The position numbers were made by a program, and so were the translations under genes. A stretch of 64,000 bases of DNA, from the NCBI RefSeq assembly GCF_004329715.1, contig NZ_JXSY01000024.1:124001-188000 (forward strand). Reading direction: 5' to 3'. The notes beneath the pieces were generated by a model. It did no database searches. It was not told where the DNA came from and saw nothing but the letters and a program-made list of their open reading frames with translations. This stretch comes from Bowmanella sp. JS7-9 (lineage in GTDB: Bacteria > Pseudomonadota > Gammaproteobacteria > Enterobacterales > Alteromonadaceae). Of the stretch, positions 35,383 through 45,878 are shown in pieces; position 1 is the stretch's first letter; the number at the start of each line of letters is the position of its first letter.

Positions 35383-35620
35383 TATCCGCTTTTTCGCTTT
35401 GCTGCGTGAACAACTGGGCTGTGAACATATCGAATTTGACTATCAGGGTGAGCGTACGATTGCTGCCCTGCGCCACACTCTCGCTGCCCACGGCGACGCC
35501 TGGTTGGCATTAATCAATGGCAACACTCTGGCGGCTATCAATCACACCCTTTGTCAGGATCACGCAATCATCTCAGAGGGCGATGAAGTCGCGTTTTTTC
35601 CACCTGTGACAGGGGGTTAA
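35372..35620 (+). CDS. moaD: Molybdopterin synthase small subunit
   Basis: An 82-residue ubiquitin-like sulfur carrier. It starts [16 protein letters not shown] and ends in FFPPVTGG, the Gly-Gly tail that MoeB adenylates and that carries the thiocarboxylate. The ATG at 35372 lies within the end of moaC, so the genes overlap by 11 bases. It partners MoaE. Confidence 0.94.
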   Translation: MQINIRFFALLREQLGCEHIEFDYQGERTIAALRHTLAAHGDAWLALINGNTLAAINHTLCQDHAIISEGDEVAFFPPVTGG

Positions 35621-35621
35621 G

Positions 35622-36080
35622 TTGATCTTGATTCAAACAGAAGATTTCGATGTCGGTGAGGAATACCGAGCACTGCAGCAGGCCAGCCCGGGTTGCGGTG
35701 CAATCGTCACGTTTAGCGGTATCGTGCGCGACATGGCAGGCCAGCAACGGGTCGATGCGCTAGTGATTGAACACTATCCGGGCATGACAGAAAAGTCACT
35801 GCAAAGCTTATGTGAACAGGCCCATCAACGCTGGACGTTAGGCAATATCCGCATTGTTCACCGAATAGGACAGCTAGCTGCAGACGCGCAGATTGTGTTT
35901 GTGGGTGTCAGCAGTCAGCATCGGGCGGAAGCATTCGCCGCCTGTGAGTTTCTGATGGATAACCTGAAAACCACCGCGCCCCTTTGGAAAAAACAGCTTA
36001 GTGGTGACACACAGCATTGGCTGGAAGCGAAATCCAGCGACGACATTGCCGCCAGCCGCTGGCATAAACAGGCTAAATAG
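35622..36080 (+). CDS. moaE: Molybdopterin synthase large subunit
   Basis: A 152-residue catalytic subunit of molybdopterin synthase. Landmarks are GAIVTFSGIVRDMA, LVIEHYPGMTEKSL, IVHRIGQLAADAQIVFVGVSSQHR and the lysine-rich APLWKKQL. It starts at a TTG with AGGGGG five bases upstream, which is the only sensible start for the family. It converges on moeA, and the two stops overlap by eight bases. Confidence 0.95.
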   Translation: MILIQTEDFDVGEEYRALQQASPGCGAIVTFSGIVRDMAGQQRVDALVIEHYPGMTEKSLQSLCEQAHQRWTLGNIRIVHRIGQLAADAQIVFVGVSSQHRAEAFAACEFLMDNLKTTAPLWKKQLSGDTQHWLEAKSSDDIAASRWHKQAK

Positions 36081-37314
36081 CCCGCAGATATGCATCGAAC
36101 GGTTCAATCCATACCGTTTCACCAGCCGCCACATTGCCCCGCTCACGCTCTAACACGATAAAGCAGTTAGCGCGGCTAATGGACGACAGTACCCCCGAGC
36201 TTTGATTGGGCAACGCCGTTACCTGCCATTCACCATTCGGGTCCTGGGTACAAATGCCACGCTGAAAATCCGTCCTTCCCGGTTGCTTCTTCAGCCCTGC
36301 AGAGGCAGTAGCTTTTAATCGCATGGGCAACTGTTGTTGTTGGCCGCTCATGCGACGCAGCGACGGCAATACCAACTGGTAAAAGGTCACCATGGCAGAC
36401 ACCGGGTTACCCGGCAGCCCAAAGAACAGGCTTTGCGGCAAACGCCCGAACAGCATTGGCTTGCCGGGTTTAATCGCCAGCTTCCAGCTATCGATATCAC
36501 CCAACTCTGCGAGAATTTGCCCCACAAAATCCGCTTCACCGACCGACACCCCACCGGAGGTGATGATCACATCGGCGTCAGCATCGGCGCGCAATAACGC
36601 GTTACGAATCGCTGCAGGATCATCGGCAATCAATCCCAAATCCAGTACCTCGAAGCCAGCTTGCTGCAACAACGCGCGCAGCGCCGGGCGGTTGGTATCA
36701 TAGATGCAACCATCGGGCAGGCTTTGGCCCGGTAAGCGCAATTCATCACCGGTTGAAAACAGTGCCACAGTCGGGGTGCGCCACACAGTTACCGTCTCAA
36801 TGCCAATAGAGGTCAGTAAGCCAATATCGATGGCGCTTAGCTTATGCCCAGCCGGCAGAACCACCTGACCACAGCTAATATCGTCACCGGCGCGACGTAC
36901 AAACTGCCCGGCCGTCGCCGCCTGTTGAAATTGCACAGACTCACCCGTGCGCGCAGCCTGCTCCTGCATCACCACCGCATCGGCACCCGCTGGCATTTTA
37001 GCGCCTGTGGTAATACGGATACATTCACCCGCGCTGACACACAAATCGCTGGGTTGTCCGGCTAACGCTTTGCCAATCAAGCGTAATGATGCCCCCGACA
37101 CCACATCGGTGGCACGAACGGCATAACCATCCATTGCCGAATTATCAAAGCCAGGTACGTTGATAGGGGAGTTTACCGGTGTTGCCAGTACTCTGCCCAC
37201 TGCCTCCCCGAGTGCAATCTCGATGAACGCATTTGGCAGCGAAACCAGATTATCCAGGCGCTGTTTAGCCACCTCCAGAGACAATAGTCCATTGGCATCA
37301 CACGCTGCTGTCAT
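36073..37314 (-). CDS. moeA: Molybdopterin molybdenumtransferase
   Basis: A 413-residue enzyme that inserts molybdate into adenylated molybdopterin. Typical blocks are VPGFDNSAMDGYAVRATD, RITTGAKMPAGADAVVMQEQ, FSTGDELRLPG, IITSGGVSVGEADFV and FGLPGNPVSAMVTF. The length is standard. It is transcribed away from glmS, with the glmS terminator between them, and is separate from the moaABCDE operon. Confidence 0.96.
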   Translation of the reverse strand: MTAACDANGLLSLEVAKQRLDNLVSLPNAFIEIALGEAVGRVLATPVNSPINVPGFDNSAMDGYAVRATDVVSGASLRLIGKALAGQPSDLCVSAGECIRITTGAKMPAGADAVVMQEQAARTGESVQFQQAATAGQFVRRAGDDISCGQVVLPAGHKLSAIDIGLLTSIGIETVTVWRTPTVALFSTGDELRLPGQSLPDGCIYDTNRPALRALLQQAGFEVLDLGLIADDPAAIRNALLRADADADVIITSGGVSVGEADFVGQILAELGDIDSWKLAIKPGKPMLFGRLPQSLFFGLPGNPVSAMVTFYQLVLPSLRRMSGQQQQLPMRLKATASAGLKKQPGRTDFQRGICTQDPNGEWQVTALPNQSSGVLSSISRANCFIVLERERGNVAAGETVWIEPFDAYLRAI

Positions 37315-37373
37315 TTTCGACTCTCCGCAATTCCGTCTCTATCGTGAGCATACACACCGACAAATAGCACTAC

Positions 37374-37398
37374 AAAAAAGGGCATCGTTAAGATGCCC
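37374..37398 (-). terminator. Rho-independent terminator after glmS
   Basis: On the minus strand GGGCATC and GATGCCC form a seven-pair stem followed by six T residues, ten bases past the glmS stop. Confidence 0.9.
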
Positions 37399-37407
37399 TG
37401 TTGCGTT

Positions 37408-39240
37408 TTATTCTACCGTCACGGATTTGGCCAGATTTCTCGGCTGATCCACATCGGTGCCTTTAATCACCGCTACATAATAGGACAGTAGCTGCAATGG
37501 CAGGGTATAAATCACCGGTGCAATCATATCATCCACATGCGGTACGTTAATCACACGCATGGTGTCATCGCTGACGAAGTTGGCATCACGATCGGCGAAC
37601 ACATACATGATACCGCCACGGGCGCGCACTTCTTCCACGTTAGACTTGAGTTTTTCCAACAACTCATTGTTTGGTGCGACCACAATGACCGGCATTTCAT
37701 CATCGATCAATGCCAACGGTCCGTGCTTCAACTCGCCCGACGCATAGGCTTCGGCGTGAATATAAGAAATTTCTTTGAGCTTCAGCGCACCTTCCATCGC
37801 AATCGGATATTGGTCGCCTCGACCAAGGAACAACGCATGGTGTTTATCTGCAAACTCTTCCGCCAGGCCTTCAATCTCATTGCTCAGAGATAATGTCTCT
37901 TCCAGCTTGGCAGGCAGTGCATGCAGTGCTTTTACCGCAGCATCGCGGGTAGCATCGCTCATGCCGTTAGCCTGACCTAACGCCATCGTCAGCATCAATA
38001 AGCCGGTTAACTGGGTGGTAAAGGCTTTGGTCGATGCCACACCGATTTCCGCACCTGCCATGGTCATAAATGCCAGATCTGATTCACGTACCAGCGAAGA
38101 ACCCGGGACGTTACAGATCGTCAGGCTGGCCATATAGCCTTGCTCTTTAGCCAGGCGCAAGGCCGCCAGCGTATCGGCAGTTTCACCCGATTGAGAAATC
38201 GTTACCAGCAGGCTGTTTGGGTGTACAAACGACTTGCGATAGCGGAATTCGGAGGCAATCTCAACGTTACAGGATACATTGGCATACTGTTCCAGCCAGT
38301 AACGCGCAACCATGCCAGAGTGATAACTGGTACCACAGGCAATAATCTGCACGTGTTTGACCTTAGCGAGGATTTCATCCGCATTGGGACCAAAAATATC
38401 TGTGTTCAGACCGGTGTCGGTTAAACGCCCTTGCAGCGTATTGCGCACCACTACTGGCTGCTCGTGAATCTCTTTGAGCATATAGTGACGGTAACCCGCT
38501 TTATCACCGGCGTCGTGCTGGATGTTTGACTCGATCACTTCACGCTGGACTGCATTACCGTCTTTATCGAACACCGATACGGTGGTTCGGGTGATTTCTG
38601 CAACGTCGCCCTCTTCGAGGAAAATGAAACGACGCGTCACAGGTAACAGCGCTAACTGGTCGGACGCAATAAAGTTTTCACCAATGCCCAGTCCAATAAC
38701 CAATGGCGAACCTGAACGAGCCACCACTACACGCTCCGGATCCTGCTTGTCCATTACCACAGTGCCATACGCGCCGTGGAAGGTTTTCACCGCTTCCTGT
38801 ACCGCCGCCAGCAAGCTATGGCCTTTGTTAAGCATGCTATCTACCTGGTGGGCAATGGATTCGGTATCAGTATCTGAACTAAAGGTGTAACCCGCTTCGC
38901 GCTGTGTAGCTCTAAGGGACTGATAATTCTCGATAATACCGTTGTGTACTACGGCTACGCGTTCACCAGAAAAGTGTGGATGCGCGTTAGCTTCCGTCAC
39001 CCCACCGTGGGTTGCCCAACGGGTATGGGCAATGCCGACACTGCCACGTACCGGGTTTTGCGCAATGGCATCGGCCAGCTCCTGAACTTTACCGGTACGA
39101 CGCACGCGGATCAGCTCCTGCTGATCGTTCAGCAATGCTACGCCGGCTGAGTCATAGCCGCGATATTCCAGACGGCGCAAGCCCTCTAAAAGGATTTCTA
39201 CTACGTTGCGCTCAGCGACCGCACCTACGATTCCACACAT
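37408..39240 (-). CDS. glmS: Glutamine--fructose-6-phosphate aminotransferase (isomerising)
   Basis: A 610-residue two-domain enzyme making glucosamine-6-phosphate from fructose-6-phosphate and glutamine. The N terminus MCGIVGAV exposes the nucleophilic Cys2 of the glutaminase domain. Two SIS domains follow, and the C terminus reads [11 protein letters not shown], which is standard. It starts the hexosamine path used for peptidoglycan, LPS and the UDP-HexNAc-based EPS. The gene lies four bases after its regulator gene, so glmR and glmS are one operon. Confidence 0.97.
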   Translation of the reverse strand: MCGIVGAVAERNVVEILLEGLRRLEYRGYDSAGVALLNDQQELIRVRRTGKVQELADAIAQNPVRGSVGIAHTRWATHGGVTEANAHPHFSGERVAVVHNGIIENYQSLRATQREAGYTFSSDTDTESIAHQVDSMLNKGHSLLAAVQEAVKTFHGAYGTVVMDKQDPERVVVARSGSPLVIGLGIGENFIASDQLALLPVTRRFIFLEEGDVAEITRTTVSVFDKDGNAVQREVIESNIQHDAGDKAGYRHYMLKEIHEQPVVVRNTLQGRLTDTGLNTDIFGPNADEILAKVKHVQIIACGTSYHSGMVARYWLEQYANVSCNVEIASEFRYRKSFVHPNSLLVTISQSGETADTLAALRLAKEQGYMASLTICNVPGSSLVRESDLAFMTMAGAEIGVASTKAFTTQLTGLLMLTMALGQANGMSDATRDAAVKALHALPAKLEETLSLSNEIEGLAEEFADKHHALFLGRGDQYPIAMEGALKLKEISYIHAEAYASGELKHGPLALIDDEMPVIVVAPNNELLEKLKSNVEEVRARGGIMYVFADRDANFVSDDTMRVINVPHVDDMIAPVIYTLPLQLLSYYVAVIKGTDVDQPRNLAKSVTVE

Positions 39241-39244
39241 AACA

Positions 39245-40030
39245 TTACTCCGTTTCTTTGCCAGAGTGGTTGGCGCACAGCACCGTCACTCGTTTAGATT
39301 CAATACTTTGTTTCGCAACTGGCGACAATTGAGAATCTGTCACCAGCACATCGATATGGTTCCAGCCCAATTCCAGATTGGGCATTTTTTTATCCAGCTT
39401 ATCGCTGCCAGCCATCACCACCACTTTACTGGCCACATCCGCCATCACCCGGGTCAGACCAAACAGTTCATTATAAGTGGTGGTACCGCGTTCGGTATCG
39501 ATACCCGAAGCACCGACAAACGCCAGATCAAAATCGTACTCACGTAAAACACGCTCAGCCATTTTGCCTTGCAGCGAGCGGGACGTGGCATCCCATGTGC
39601 CACCTGTCATCAGTACCGTTGGTTCAGATTCCAACTCCACCAGTTTACTGGCCGCCTGTGGGGAGTTGGTCATAATGACCAGCCCTCTGCGCTTTGCCAG
39701 CAAGGGTATTAGGGCGCCAACGGTGCTACCACCATCGAGTACAATCCGTGCGCCATCAGGTATTAACTCCAACGCACACAGTGCAATTTCATTCTTTCGG
39801 TTCGGAACTTCATGGTCCGCTACGTCGACGGGTGCAATGTTGCTACCTTCGACCAACTGAGCACCACCATAGCGACGCACCAGCAAGCCCTGCTTTTCCA
39901 GTACATTGAGATCCTTGCGCACAGTAACTTCAGAGGTTCGCATCGCTTGGGCGAGCGAATCCACTGACACCTGATGTTCAGACTGGAGCTTAGCGAGAAT
40001 AAATTGGTGGCGTTTGGTAGCGTCTCTCAT
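39245..40030 (-). CDS. DeoR-family regulator of the glm operon (GlmR-like)
   Basis: A 261-residue DeoR regulator. The N-terminal helix-turn-helix is [40 protein letters not shown]. The sugar-phosphate-sensing domain has [11 protein letters not shown] and [17 protein letters not shown]. It lies in a glmU-regulator-glmS arrangement known in related gammaproteobacteria and probably senses a hexosamine phosphate. I chose the ATG at 40030, which begins the family N terminus MRDATKRHQ; an ATG at 40066 with AGGAAA ahead of it is possible and would add 12 residues. A palindrome lies between the two. Confidence 0.85.
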   Translation of the reverse strand: MRDATKRHQFILAKLQSEHQVSVDSLAQAMRTSEVTVRKDLNVLEKQGLLVRRYGGAQLVEGSNIAPVDVADHEVPNRKNEIALCALELIPDGARIVLDGGSTVGALIPLLAKRRGLVIMTNSPQAASKLVELESEPTVLMTGGTWDATSRSLQGKMAERVLREYDFDLAFVGASGIDTERGTTTYNELFGLTRVMADVASKVVVMAGSDKLDKKMPNLELGWNHIDVLVTDSQLSPVAKQSIESKRVTVLCANHSGKETE

Positions 40031-40045
40031 TTCGTTTTGAAACTT

Positions 40046-40062
40046 AACTTCGTTTCGAAGTT
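40046..40062 (-). promoter_or_regulatory. Perfect palindrome at the 5' end of the DeoR-family gene
   Basis: AACTTCG and CGAAGTT flank three T residues (17 bases), embedded in a run of TTCGTTT-like repeats from 40030 to 40070. It is a good candidate operator for the DeoR-family protein itself, and it would also fold in the leader RNA. Confidence 0.5.
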
Positions 40063-40127
40063 TCATTTTCCTGCACACAGCTTTCGTAAGCAATCTTTTT
40101 ATTCGAAATTCGAGTGAAATTCCAACA

Positions 40128-40155
40128 AAAAAGCCATACATAGGTATGGCTTTTT
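40128..40155 (-). terminator. Rho-independent terminator after glmU
   Basis: AAAAAGCCATAC and GTATGGCTTTTT form a long stem with an ATAG loop, 18 bases past the glmU stop. It separates glmU from the regulator-glmS operon and can work in both directions. Confidence 0.9.
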
Positions 40156-40172
40156 ATACTTCAAATTGACAT

Positions 40173-41534
40173 TTAGTTTCGTTTTTTCGGTCGCTGCCAA
40201 CCATCAATGTTGCGCTGCTTACCCCGTGCCACCGCTAGTTGACCGTCCGCGACACTACTGGTGACCACAGAGCCAGCCCCTACCGTTGCCATGGCGCCGA
40301 TGGATACAGGTGCCACCAACGAAGAATTAGAGCCAATAAAGGCACCATCACCGATTTCGGTTTTTGATTTGTTTACACCATCGTAGTTACACGTAATCGT
40401 GCCTGCACCGATATTTGCGCCCTCACCAACTACAGCATCGCCAAGGTAAGTTAAATGATTGGCTTTGGAGCCCTTACCTAATACAGATTTCTTCATTTCA
40501 ACGAAATTACCGACCTTGGCTTTGTCATGCAGCACTGCGCCGGGGCGTAAGCGCGCAAACGGGCCAACATTGCACTGTGCTGCCACATTCGCATCTTCGA
40601 TGATGCTATTGGCTTCAATCACACTACCATCGCCAATCACCGCGTTTTTCAGTACACAATTGGGTCCAATCACCACATTGTTACCCAGGCTTACTTTACC
40701 CTCGATAATCACGTTGATATCGATAACCACGTCTTCGCCATGGGTTAATTCACCACGCAAATCGAAACGAGCTGGGTCGCGCAACGTCACCCCTGCCAGC
40801 AATAAATCCTGTGCATGCTCTATCTGATAAGCACGCTCTAAGCGACTCAGCTGCAGACGGTTGTTAACGCCTTCCACTTCAATCGCACTGCTGGGATGCG
40901 CAGCCTTAATGGTTTTGCCCTGTTCGGCAGCCATACCAATTACATCCGTCAGGTAGTATTCGCCTTGCGCGTTATTATTCGATAAGCCCGATAACCAGGC
41001 TTTCAGATCGCGCCCAGCCATAATCATCATGCCGGTATTAATCTCGCGAATTTGACGCTGCGCATCGGTTGCATCTTTATGTTCAACAATCGCGGTAATG
41101 TTATCGCCGTCACGAATAATGCGCCCCATACCCGTTGGATCATCCAACTCGACAGTCAGCAACGCGATATCCGCTTGTTGTTTCACTTTTAATAATTGTT
41201 CTAACGTTTCGCGCTTAATCAATGGTGCGTCGCCGACCAAAATCAACACGTCTTCATCGTCACCGATAGCCGGGACAGCTTGCTGCACCGCATGGCCCGT
41301 TCCCAGTTGCTCTGCCTGCAGGCACCAATTGAGATCATTGTGTGCCAACGCTGCTTTCAGCTGGTCGGCACCATGGCCATAAACCAGATGAATATTATCC
41401 GCACCCAGTTGCTGTACTGTGTCGATAATATGCTGAACCATCGGCTTGCCTGCCAGGGGATGTAATACCTTTGGCAGCGCTGAACGCATGCGGGTGCCTT
41501 TACCGGCTGCCAGAATCACAACTGAAAACGCCAT
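40173..41534 (-). CDS. glmU: Bifunctional UDP-N-acetylglucosamine pyrophosphorylase / glucosamine-1-phosphate N-acetyltransferase
   Basis: A 453-residue two-domain enzyme that makes UDP-GlcNAc. The N-terminal uridyltransferase domain begins [19 protein letters not shown]. The C-terminal left-handed beta-helix shows hexapeptide repeats and the [20 protein letters not shown] and [14 protein letters not shown] blocks. Length is standard. UDP-GlcNAc is the likely donor for the UDP-HexNAc dehydrogenase at 20,019. Confidence 0.97.
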   Translation of the reverse strand: MAFSVVILAAGKGTRMRSALPKVLHPLAGKPMVQHIIDTVQQLGADNIHLVYGHGADQLKAALAHNDLNWCLQAEQLGTGHAVQQAVPAIGDDEDVLILVGDAPLIKRETLEQLLKVKQQADIALLTVELDDPTGMGRIIRDGDNITAIVEHKDATDAQRQIREINTGMMIMAGRDLKAWLSGLSNNNAQGEYYLTDVIGMAAEQGKTIKAAHPSSAIEVEGVNNRLQLSRLERAYQIEHAQDLLLAGVTLRDPARFDLRGELTHGEDVVIDINVIIEGKVSLGNNVVIGPNCVLKNAVIGDGSVIEANSIIEDANVAAQCNVGPFARLRPGAVLHDKAKVGNFVEMKKSVLGKGSKANHLTYLGDAVVGEGANIGAGTITCNYDGVNKSKTEIGDGAFIGSNSSLVAPVSIGAMATVGAGSVVTSSVADGQLAVARGKQRNIDGWQRPKKRN

Positions 41535-41666
41535 ATCAAATCCTTAATTCCTTCACTCTGGGTATGTTATCAATTTCTGGCGTGGATGCAGCCAGAATAT
41601 TTTGGAAATGCCGATGCCTGTGGCACACTCTGTTGGAATTTTAATCAGGAAGGATTCGAGGGACGC

Positions 41667-43118
41667 GTGAGACGCTATCGCTTAACCAAGCAGGCAGGCA
41701 TTGTTTTCGTGTTATGTCTGATTTTGTGCGTTGTCATTGCTTCCATCCTGTTCGTGCGCAACATGGCGGCCAATCAAAGCCAGCAGCAGCAACAATCCAT
41801 CTCCCCCGTATTTACCCTGGTCGAAGAACAGCTGATCGCGCCGTTGCATATAGCCAAAACGCTCGGCACCATCGGCATCTATGACGAGTTTTTCGCCTCA
41901 GACACACCCGATGAAAGCCAGGTCGTTGCTGCCCTGCAAAATTACGCAAAGTTATTTAATCTGGAATTCTATCTGGCCCACGAGGGTAGCCGAAAACAAT
42001 ATAATTCAGATGGAACCGTATTCGATCTTATTCCCGGTGAAGTGTACTGGTATTTTGATTTTAAAGATCGTCCGTTGGATGTGCAGGCAGTATTGGGCAA
42101 ACAGGCCGATGTACACCTTTACATCGATGTTCGTCAAACCGGCATCAACGGTGAGTTTCGTGGCTTCGCAGGAGTGGGCAAAGGACTGGGTGAGTTTTTA
42201 CAGGCCTTTGAACAATTTCGTCAAAAATATGGGCACGAGTTTGTGTTTGCCAATAATCGTGGCGAAATCGTACTGTCATCCCGCCATGAGCTGCTGCCAG
42301 AAAACCTCGAATTCAAATCCCTTAGCCAACTGTCCTGGTATGCCCAGTTTGAGCAGTTAGCCAATACCAGCGAAGACAGAAGTCATCTGGTCAACAGTTC
42401 GGGTGGTGACCTGCTTATTTCAGAATTCACCTTAGAAAGCCTGGATTGGCGACTTTTCATTGTGACACCGCTGGCACCGCGTCAGCATGCGGCCAGTAAA
42501 GCGTTTATGTTATACGCGCTACTGACCATGATAGGTCTGATTGTGCTGTTTAAACTGATTCAGAAGATCCTCTCGTTGTATTACCAGCAATTATCCAACC
42601 GGATTAATATCGATCCGCTGACAAATTTACCTAACCGCAGCCAACTGGAACAATACTTCGCGCAGATTCGGCCAGATTGCCGGGAGATCGCGTTGATCGT
42701 CGTCGATATCGACAACTTTAAACAAATCAACGACACCTATGGGCACAATGCGGGCGATCAGGTGCTGTTAAATATCACCCGCCTGTTCAGTGAGAATATG
42801 CAGGCAGAGGGATTATTTGGTCGTTGGGGCGGCGAAGAATTTTTATTCATTTTACCCGAGGCAAATCACCAACACGCAATGGAGGTGGCAACGCGTTGTT
42901 GTGTCGCCTTGCAGCACCATTCCACCGAACTGCCCAAATCCCGGGTCCGGGTTACCGCCAGTTTTGGCGTCAGCCATAGCCGTCGCAGCGATGACGGGCT
43001 GAGCCTGCTGTTTGAACAGGCCGATCAGGCCATGTACCAGGCCAAACGTAACGGACGCAATCAGGTTGTCAGCGCAAATATCAACTCCCGAAGCGACGGC
43101 TCCCGAAGCGACGGCTAA
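41667..43118 (+). CDS. Membrane-bound diguanylate cyclase (GGDEF)
   Basis: A 483-residue protein. Hydrophobic segments at about residues 10-30 and 280-300 enclose a periplasmic sensor domain. The cytoplasmic GGDEF domain begins at DPLTNLPNR and has the active-site GGEEF at residues 388-392. No RxxD inhibitory site is seen five residues ahead of it (QAEG in that place), so product inhibition may be absent. It should make cyclic di-GMP, which often promotes EPS production. The GTG at 41667 follows GAGG; an ATG at 41586 is less likely. The C terminus has a duplicated SRSDG from a tandem repeat. Confidence 0.85.
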   Translation: MRRYRLTKQAGIVFVLCLILCVVIASILFVRNMAANQSQQQQQSISPVFTLVEEQLIAPLHIAKTLGTIGIYDEFFASDTPDESQVVAALQNYAKLFNLEFYLAHEGSRKQYNSDGTVFDLIPGEVYWYFDFKDRPLDVQAVLGKQADVHLYIDVRQTGINGEFRGFAGVGKGLGEFLQAFEQFRQKYGHEFVFANNRGEIVLSSRHELLPENLEFKSLSQLSWYAQFEQLANTSEDRSHLVNSSGGDLLISEFTLESLDWRLFIVTPLAPRQHAASKAFMLYALLTMIGLIVLFKLIQKILSLYYQQLSNRINIDPLTNLPNRSQLEQYFAQIRPDCREIALIVVDIDNFKQINDTYGHNAGDQVLLNITRLFSENMQAEGLFGRWGGEEFLFILPEANHQHAMEVATRCCVALQHHSTELPKSRVRVTASFGVSHSRRSDDGLSLLFEQADQAMYQAKRNGRNQVVSANINSRSDGSRSDG

Positions 43119-43986
43119 GCACACCTTGCAATCGGCGACTACGGTTAAGGGCAATACCCGCCAAGATCATTGCGCCGCCAGCAAAGGTCAGCGCAGAAAT
43201 CTGTTCACTCACAAATAACACGCCCCATAAGGTACCAAATACCGGTACCAGATAGGTTACTGACATCGCTGTTGTAATGCCCTGCTCGGCCACCAACGAG
43301 TAAAACAAGATATAAGCAATGCCTGTACAGCCAATTGCCAGCATAGCCACCTGCCACCATTGGGTATAACTGATCGGCTGCGTTGGCCAATATGCTAATG
43401 CAAAGGGTAAAAGTGCCAGCGTGGCATAAAACATACTGCCGACAGCAATTTGTAGTGATGGCAAGTCCTGCAAATGACGTCGGGTGAAATTCGCTGACCA
43501 ACCGTATAGCCCGGTGGCGCACAGTGCCGCACCAATCGCATAAAGACTGTCCTCACCGGTACCGTGAATCTTACCCGCCGCTAACACCACCACCCCGGCA
43601 AACCCCATAATCAAGCCCGCAATTGCAGACAATCCCAGAGTTTCCCGTAGCCACACAAAGCCGATTAGCGCAGCAAAAAACGGCGCACAGGCATTAATGA
43701 TTGAGGTATAGCCTGCACCGAGCTGAGGAGTCGCCCATGCAAACAGACAAAACGGAATCGCGGTGTTGGTTAAACCCAGAATACTCAGGTGCTTCCAGTG
43801 CTGCAGACATCCTTTCACTGCGCGGCGCTGAATAATGACAGGTAACAGCACCAATACGGCTAAGCCACAACGTAAGAAAATCAGCGCAAATGGACCCAAT
43901 TCAGCCCCGGTTTCACGCATAAACAAAAACGAACCGCCCCATAATGCGCCGAGGAGCAGCAATTTTAATTGCCAGCTAAGCTTCAT
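43081..43986 (-). CDS. DMT superfamily transporter (EamA domains)
   Basis: A 301-residue inner-membrane protein with about ten hydrophobic segments and two EamA repeats ([21 protein letters not shown] near the start; GWSANFTRR near the middle). Such proteins export small metabolites; the substrate is unknown. The ATG at 43986 overlaps the ogt stop by four bases. Its 3' end overlaps the diguanylate cyclase gene by 38 bases, and a 15-base tandem repeat there gives its C terminus a duplicated RRFGS. Confidence 0.85.
   Translation of the reverse strand: MKLSWQLKLLLLGALWGGSFLFMRETGAELGPFALIFLRCGLAVLVLLPVIIQRRAVKGCLQHWKHLSILGLTNTAIPFCLFAWATPQLGAGYTSIINACAPFFAALIGFVWLRETLGLSAIAGLIMGFAGVVVLAAGKIHGTGEDSLYAIGAALCATGLYGWSANFTRRHLQDLPSLQIAVGSMFYATLALLPFALAYWPTQPISYTQWWQVAMLAIGCTGIAYILFYSLVAEQGITTAMSVTYLVPVFGTLWGVLFVSEQISALTFAGGAMILAGIALNRSRRLQGVLSRRFGSRRFGS
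43085..43114. repeat. 15-base perfect tandem duplication in overlapping gene ends
   Basis: CTCCCGAAGCGACGG occurs twice in direct succession. It lies in the 3' ends of two convergent overlapping genes and stays in frame in both, lengthening each protein by five residues. Confidence 0.95.
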
Positions 43987-44432
43987 GCCTGTTCCAAATC
44001 CAGCAAATATTGTTTGCGCGTTAAGCCACCCGCGTAACCCGTCAGGGTACCATTGGCACCAATCACCCGGTGGCACGGCACCACAATACTGATCGGATTT
44101 TTACCATTTGCTGCGCCCACGGCCCGCATTGCATTTGGGTTACCCAGTTGACAGGCCATTTGACCGTAGGTGCTGGTTTCTCCATAACCAATCGTCTGCA
44201 AAGTCTGCCAGACCCGCTGTTGGAAAGGCGTCCCTTGCGCGGCCAGTGGCAGGGAAAAATCACGACGCTGACCGGCAAAATATTCGCTTAATTGCTTGAC
44301 CGCGTTTGAGGTCAACGTACTGGGACGCTCTAAAACATGCTCGTCGGGATCAAACCAGATAGCGCATATACCGTTCTCATTGGCATCCACCCGCATCAGT
44401 CCCAGTGGACTGAGCCAAAATTCGTAATTCAT
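43983..44432 (-). CDS. ogt: Methylated-DNA--[protein]-cysteine S-methyltransferase
   Basis: A 149-residue repair protein that takes the methyl group from O6-methylguanine onto Cys120 in the block [13 protein letters not shown]. The helix-turn-helix block [24 protein letters not shown] is present. It stands alone, without the Ada regulatory domain, which is instead fused to the glycosylase encoded just upstream. The ATG at 44432 overlaps the upstream stop by four bases. Confidence 0.93.
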   Translation of the reverse strand: MNYEFWLSPLGLMRVDANENGICAIWFDPDEHVLERPSTLTSNAVKQLSEYFAGQRRDFSLPLAAQGTPFQQRVWQTLQTIGYGETSTYGQMACQLGNPNAMRAVGAANGKNPISIVVPCHRVIGANGTLTGYAGGLTRKQYLLDLEQA

Positions 44433-45763
44433 GCCAGACTCCACAATTGTAAGGTCAGATAACTTCGCCAAGGAGAGCAGTTCGCCGCATTCACTCCAAG
44501 GTGCTTAACCTGTTTTTTTATCACTAAATCATTCTCCAACCAGATATCCGGCTCACTGCATCCCCGTAACATCACATACTGACGAGTCCACGGACCAATG
44601 CCTTTAATCTCACACATAGTTGCCATGATTTGTTCTTCGCTAGCCGACGCGGCCAGGCTGGCAAAATCCCGCAGGGCGCGCTTTCTTGCTTCTGGCATCC
44701 TTAGCTGTTGGATATCACAGGCCAATACCTGTTGCGGGGTCGGAAATCCGCTACAGGGCATACACAAATTAACCAATTGATTCAGTAGCTTAACTGCCGC
44801 AGTTAATGACACCTGCTGACCTAAAATTGCGCGGCATCCCGCTTCGAACACACTCCAGACGCCAGGTATGCGTACGACATCCTGCAATGCCATATCCTTC
44901 AGCCCCGCGTGTTGCAGCGCCTGGCGAATAATATCGCTGGGGGCATCGCAATCCAGTACGCGTCGCACATTGGCCAACATCGCCGGCAATGTGGTTGCAT
45001 CCCTTAACATCAGCATCAGTTGAAAGCCATTCTTCTGCGGGTCATAGGTGGCTGTTAGCGTGACCACATCATCTCCGGCACGGACAACCCGTTGATAACT
45101 GTTATCAGTCACCGTTTCCACTGCACTTACCGCACGTTTTGCCAAAAACGCCCGCACGAACGGCCAGTGATAACCCGCACTGCAGGATATAAACAGATGA
45201 ACTGCATCTGCTGGAAGGTTTTTTTCAGTGCGGCACTGACTGGGTGTCAGCGCAAATCGACGCTTAAACTGCTGTTGCAGACCACGGGCCGCCGAAAACC
45301 CACAAGCCAGTGCAATCGCATCAATACTCAACGCTGTTTGCTGTAACAATTGTTTAGCCAACAGCAAACGTTGATTGATCTGATATGCTTGCGGCGACAG
45401 TCCTACATACCGCTGGAACAGACTTCGCAAATAACGCTCACTAATACCCAGCCTGGCTGTCAAATCAGACAGGGTTTGCTCAGGCTGGTTACGCAGCAGG
45501 CGCAAGGCCCGTTGCACTGTTGTTTGATTACCCAACCAGGCATAAGACTGCGGCGCAGCATCCGGGCGGCAGCGCAGACAAGGGCGAAATCCCGCCTGCA
45601 TGGCTTGTTCCGGCAAGGGGTAATAGCGCACGTTGTCTTCTTTAGGTAAGCGCGCCGGACAAATCGGCCGACAGAAAATCCCTGTGGTTAACACCGCCAC
45701 CACAAATCGACCATCGAAGCGCTTGTCCCGCGATAGTCTGGCCTGTTGGTACTGTTCCAACAC
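44429..45763 (-). CDS. Ada-type regulator fused to AlkA-type 3-methyladenine DNA glycosylase
   Basis: A 444-residue fusion. Residues 1-75 form the Ada phosphotriester-sensing zinc domain ([21 protein letters not shown]31, C35, C62, C65). An AraC-type DNA-binding domain follows (about 80-170). The rest is AlkA: an N-terminal AlkA domain and the helix-hairpin-helix GPD domain with [17 protein letters not shown] spelt here as [15 protein letters not shown], and the catalytic Asp in LENDLVIKK. It would sense methyl damage, activate transcription and excise alkylated bases. It leads an operon with ogt and a DMT transporter, a known Ada-AlkA arrangement in some bacteria. Confidence 0.92.
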   Translation of the reverse strand: MLEQYQQARLSRDKRFDGRFVVAVLTTGIFCRPICPARLPKEDNVRYYPLPEQAMQAGFRPCLRCRPDAAPQSYAWLGNQTTVQRALRLLRNQPEQTLSDLTARLGISERYLRSLFQRYVGLSPQAYQINQRLLLAKQLLQQTALSIDAIALACGFSAARGLQQQFKRRFALTPSQCRTEKNLPADAVHLFISCSAGYHWPFVRAFLAKRAVSAVETVTDNSYQRVVRAGDDVVTLTATYDPQKNGFQLMLMLRDATTLPAMLANVRRVLDCDAPSDIIRQALQHAGLKDMALQDVVRIPGVWSVFEAGCRAILGQQVSLTAAVKLLNQLVNLCMPCSGFPTPQQVLACDIQQLRMPEARKRALRDFASLAASASEEQIMATMCEIKGIGPWTRQYVMLRGCSEPDIWLENDLVIKKQVKHLGVNAANCSPWRSYLTLQLWSLA

Positions 45764-45843
45764 ATCACACTCACACTGATTAACATGCTGACTAGTGTAT
45801 CGGGTTTATGCTGTGAAGGTGCGCACAAATCGGCACTCAATTA

Positions 45844-45872
45844 AAAACAAAAAGGCCAGCTTGCGCTGGCCT
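45844..45872 (-). terminator. Rho-independent terminator after speA
   Basis: On the minus strand AGGCCAGC and GCTGGCCT flank a GCAA loop and are followed by a T-rich tract. It lies seven bases past the speA stop. Confidence 0.92.
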
Positions 45873-45878
45873 GTATTG

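Noticed and set aside
39241-40172. glmS ribozyme
   Set aside because: Known in Gram-positive bacteria. Here glmS follows its regulator gene by four bases, leaving no room for it.
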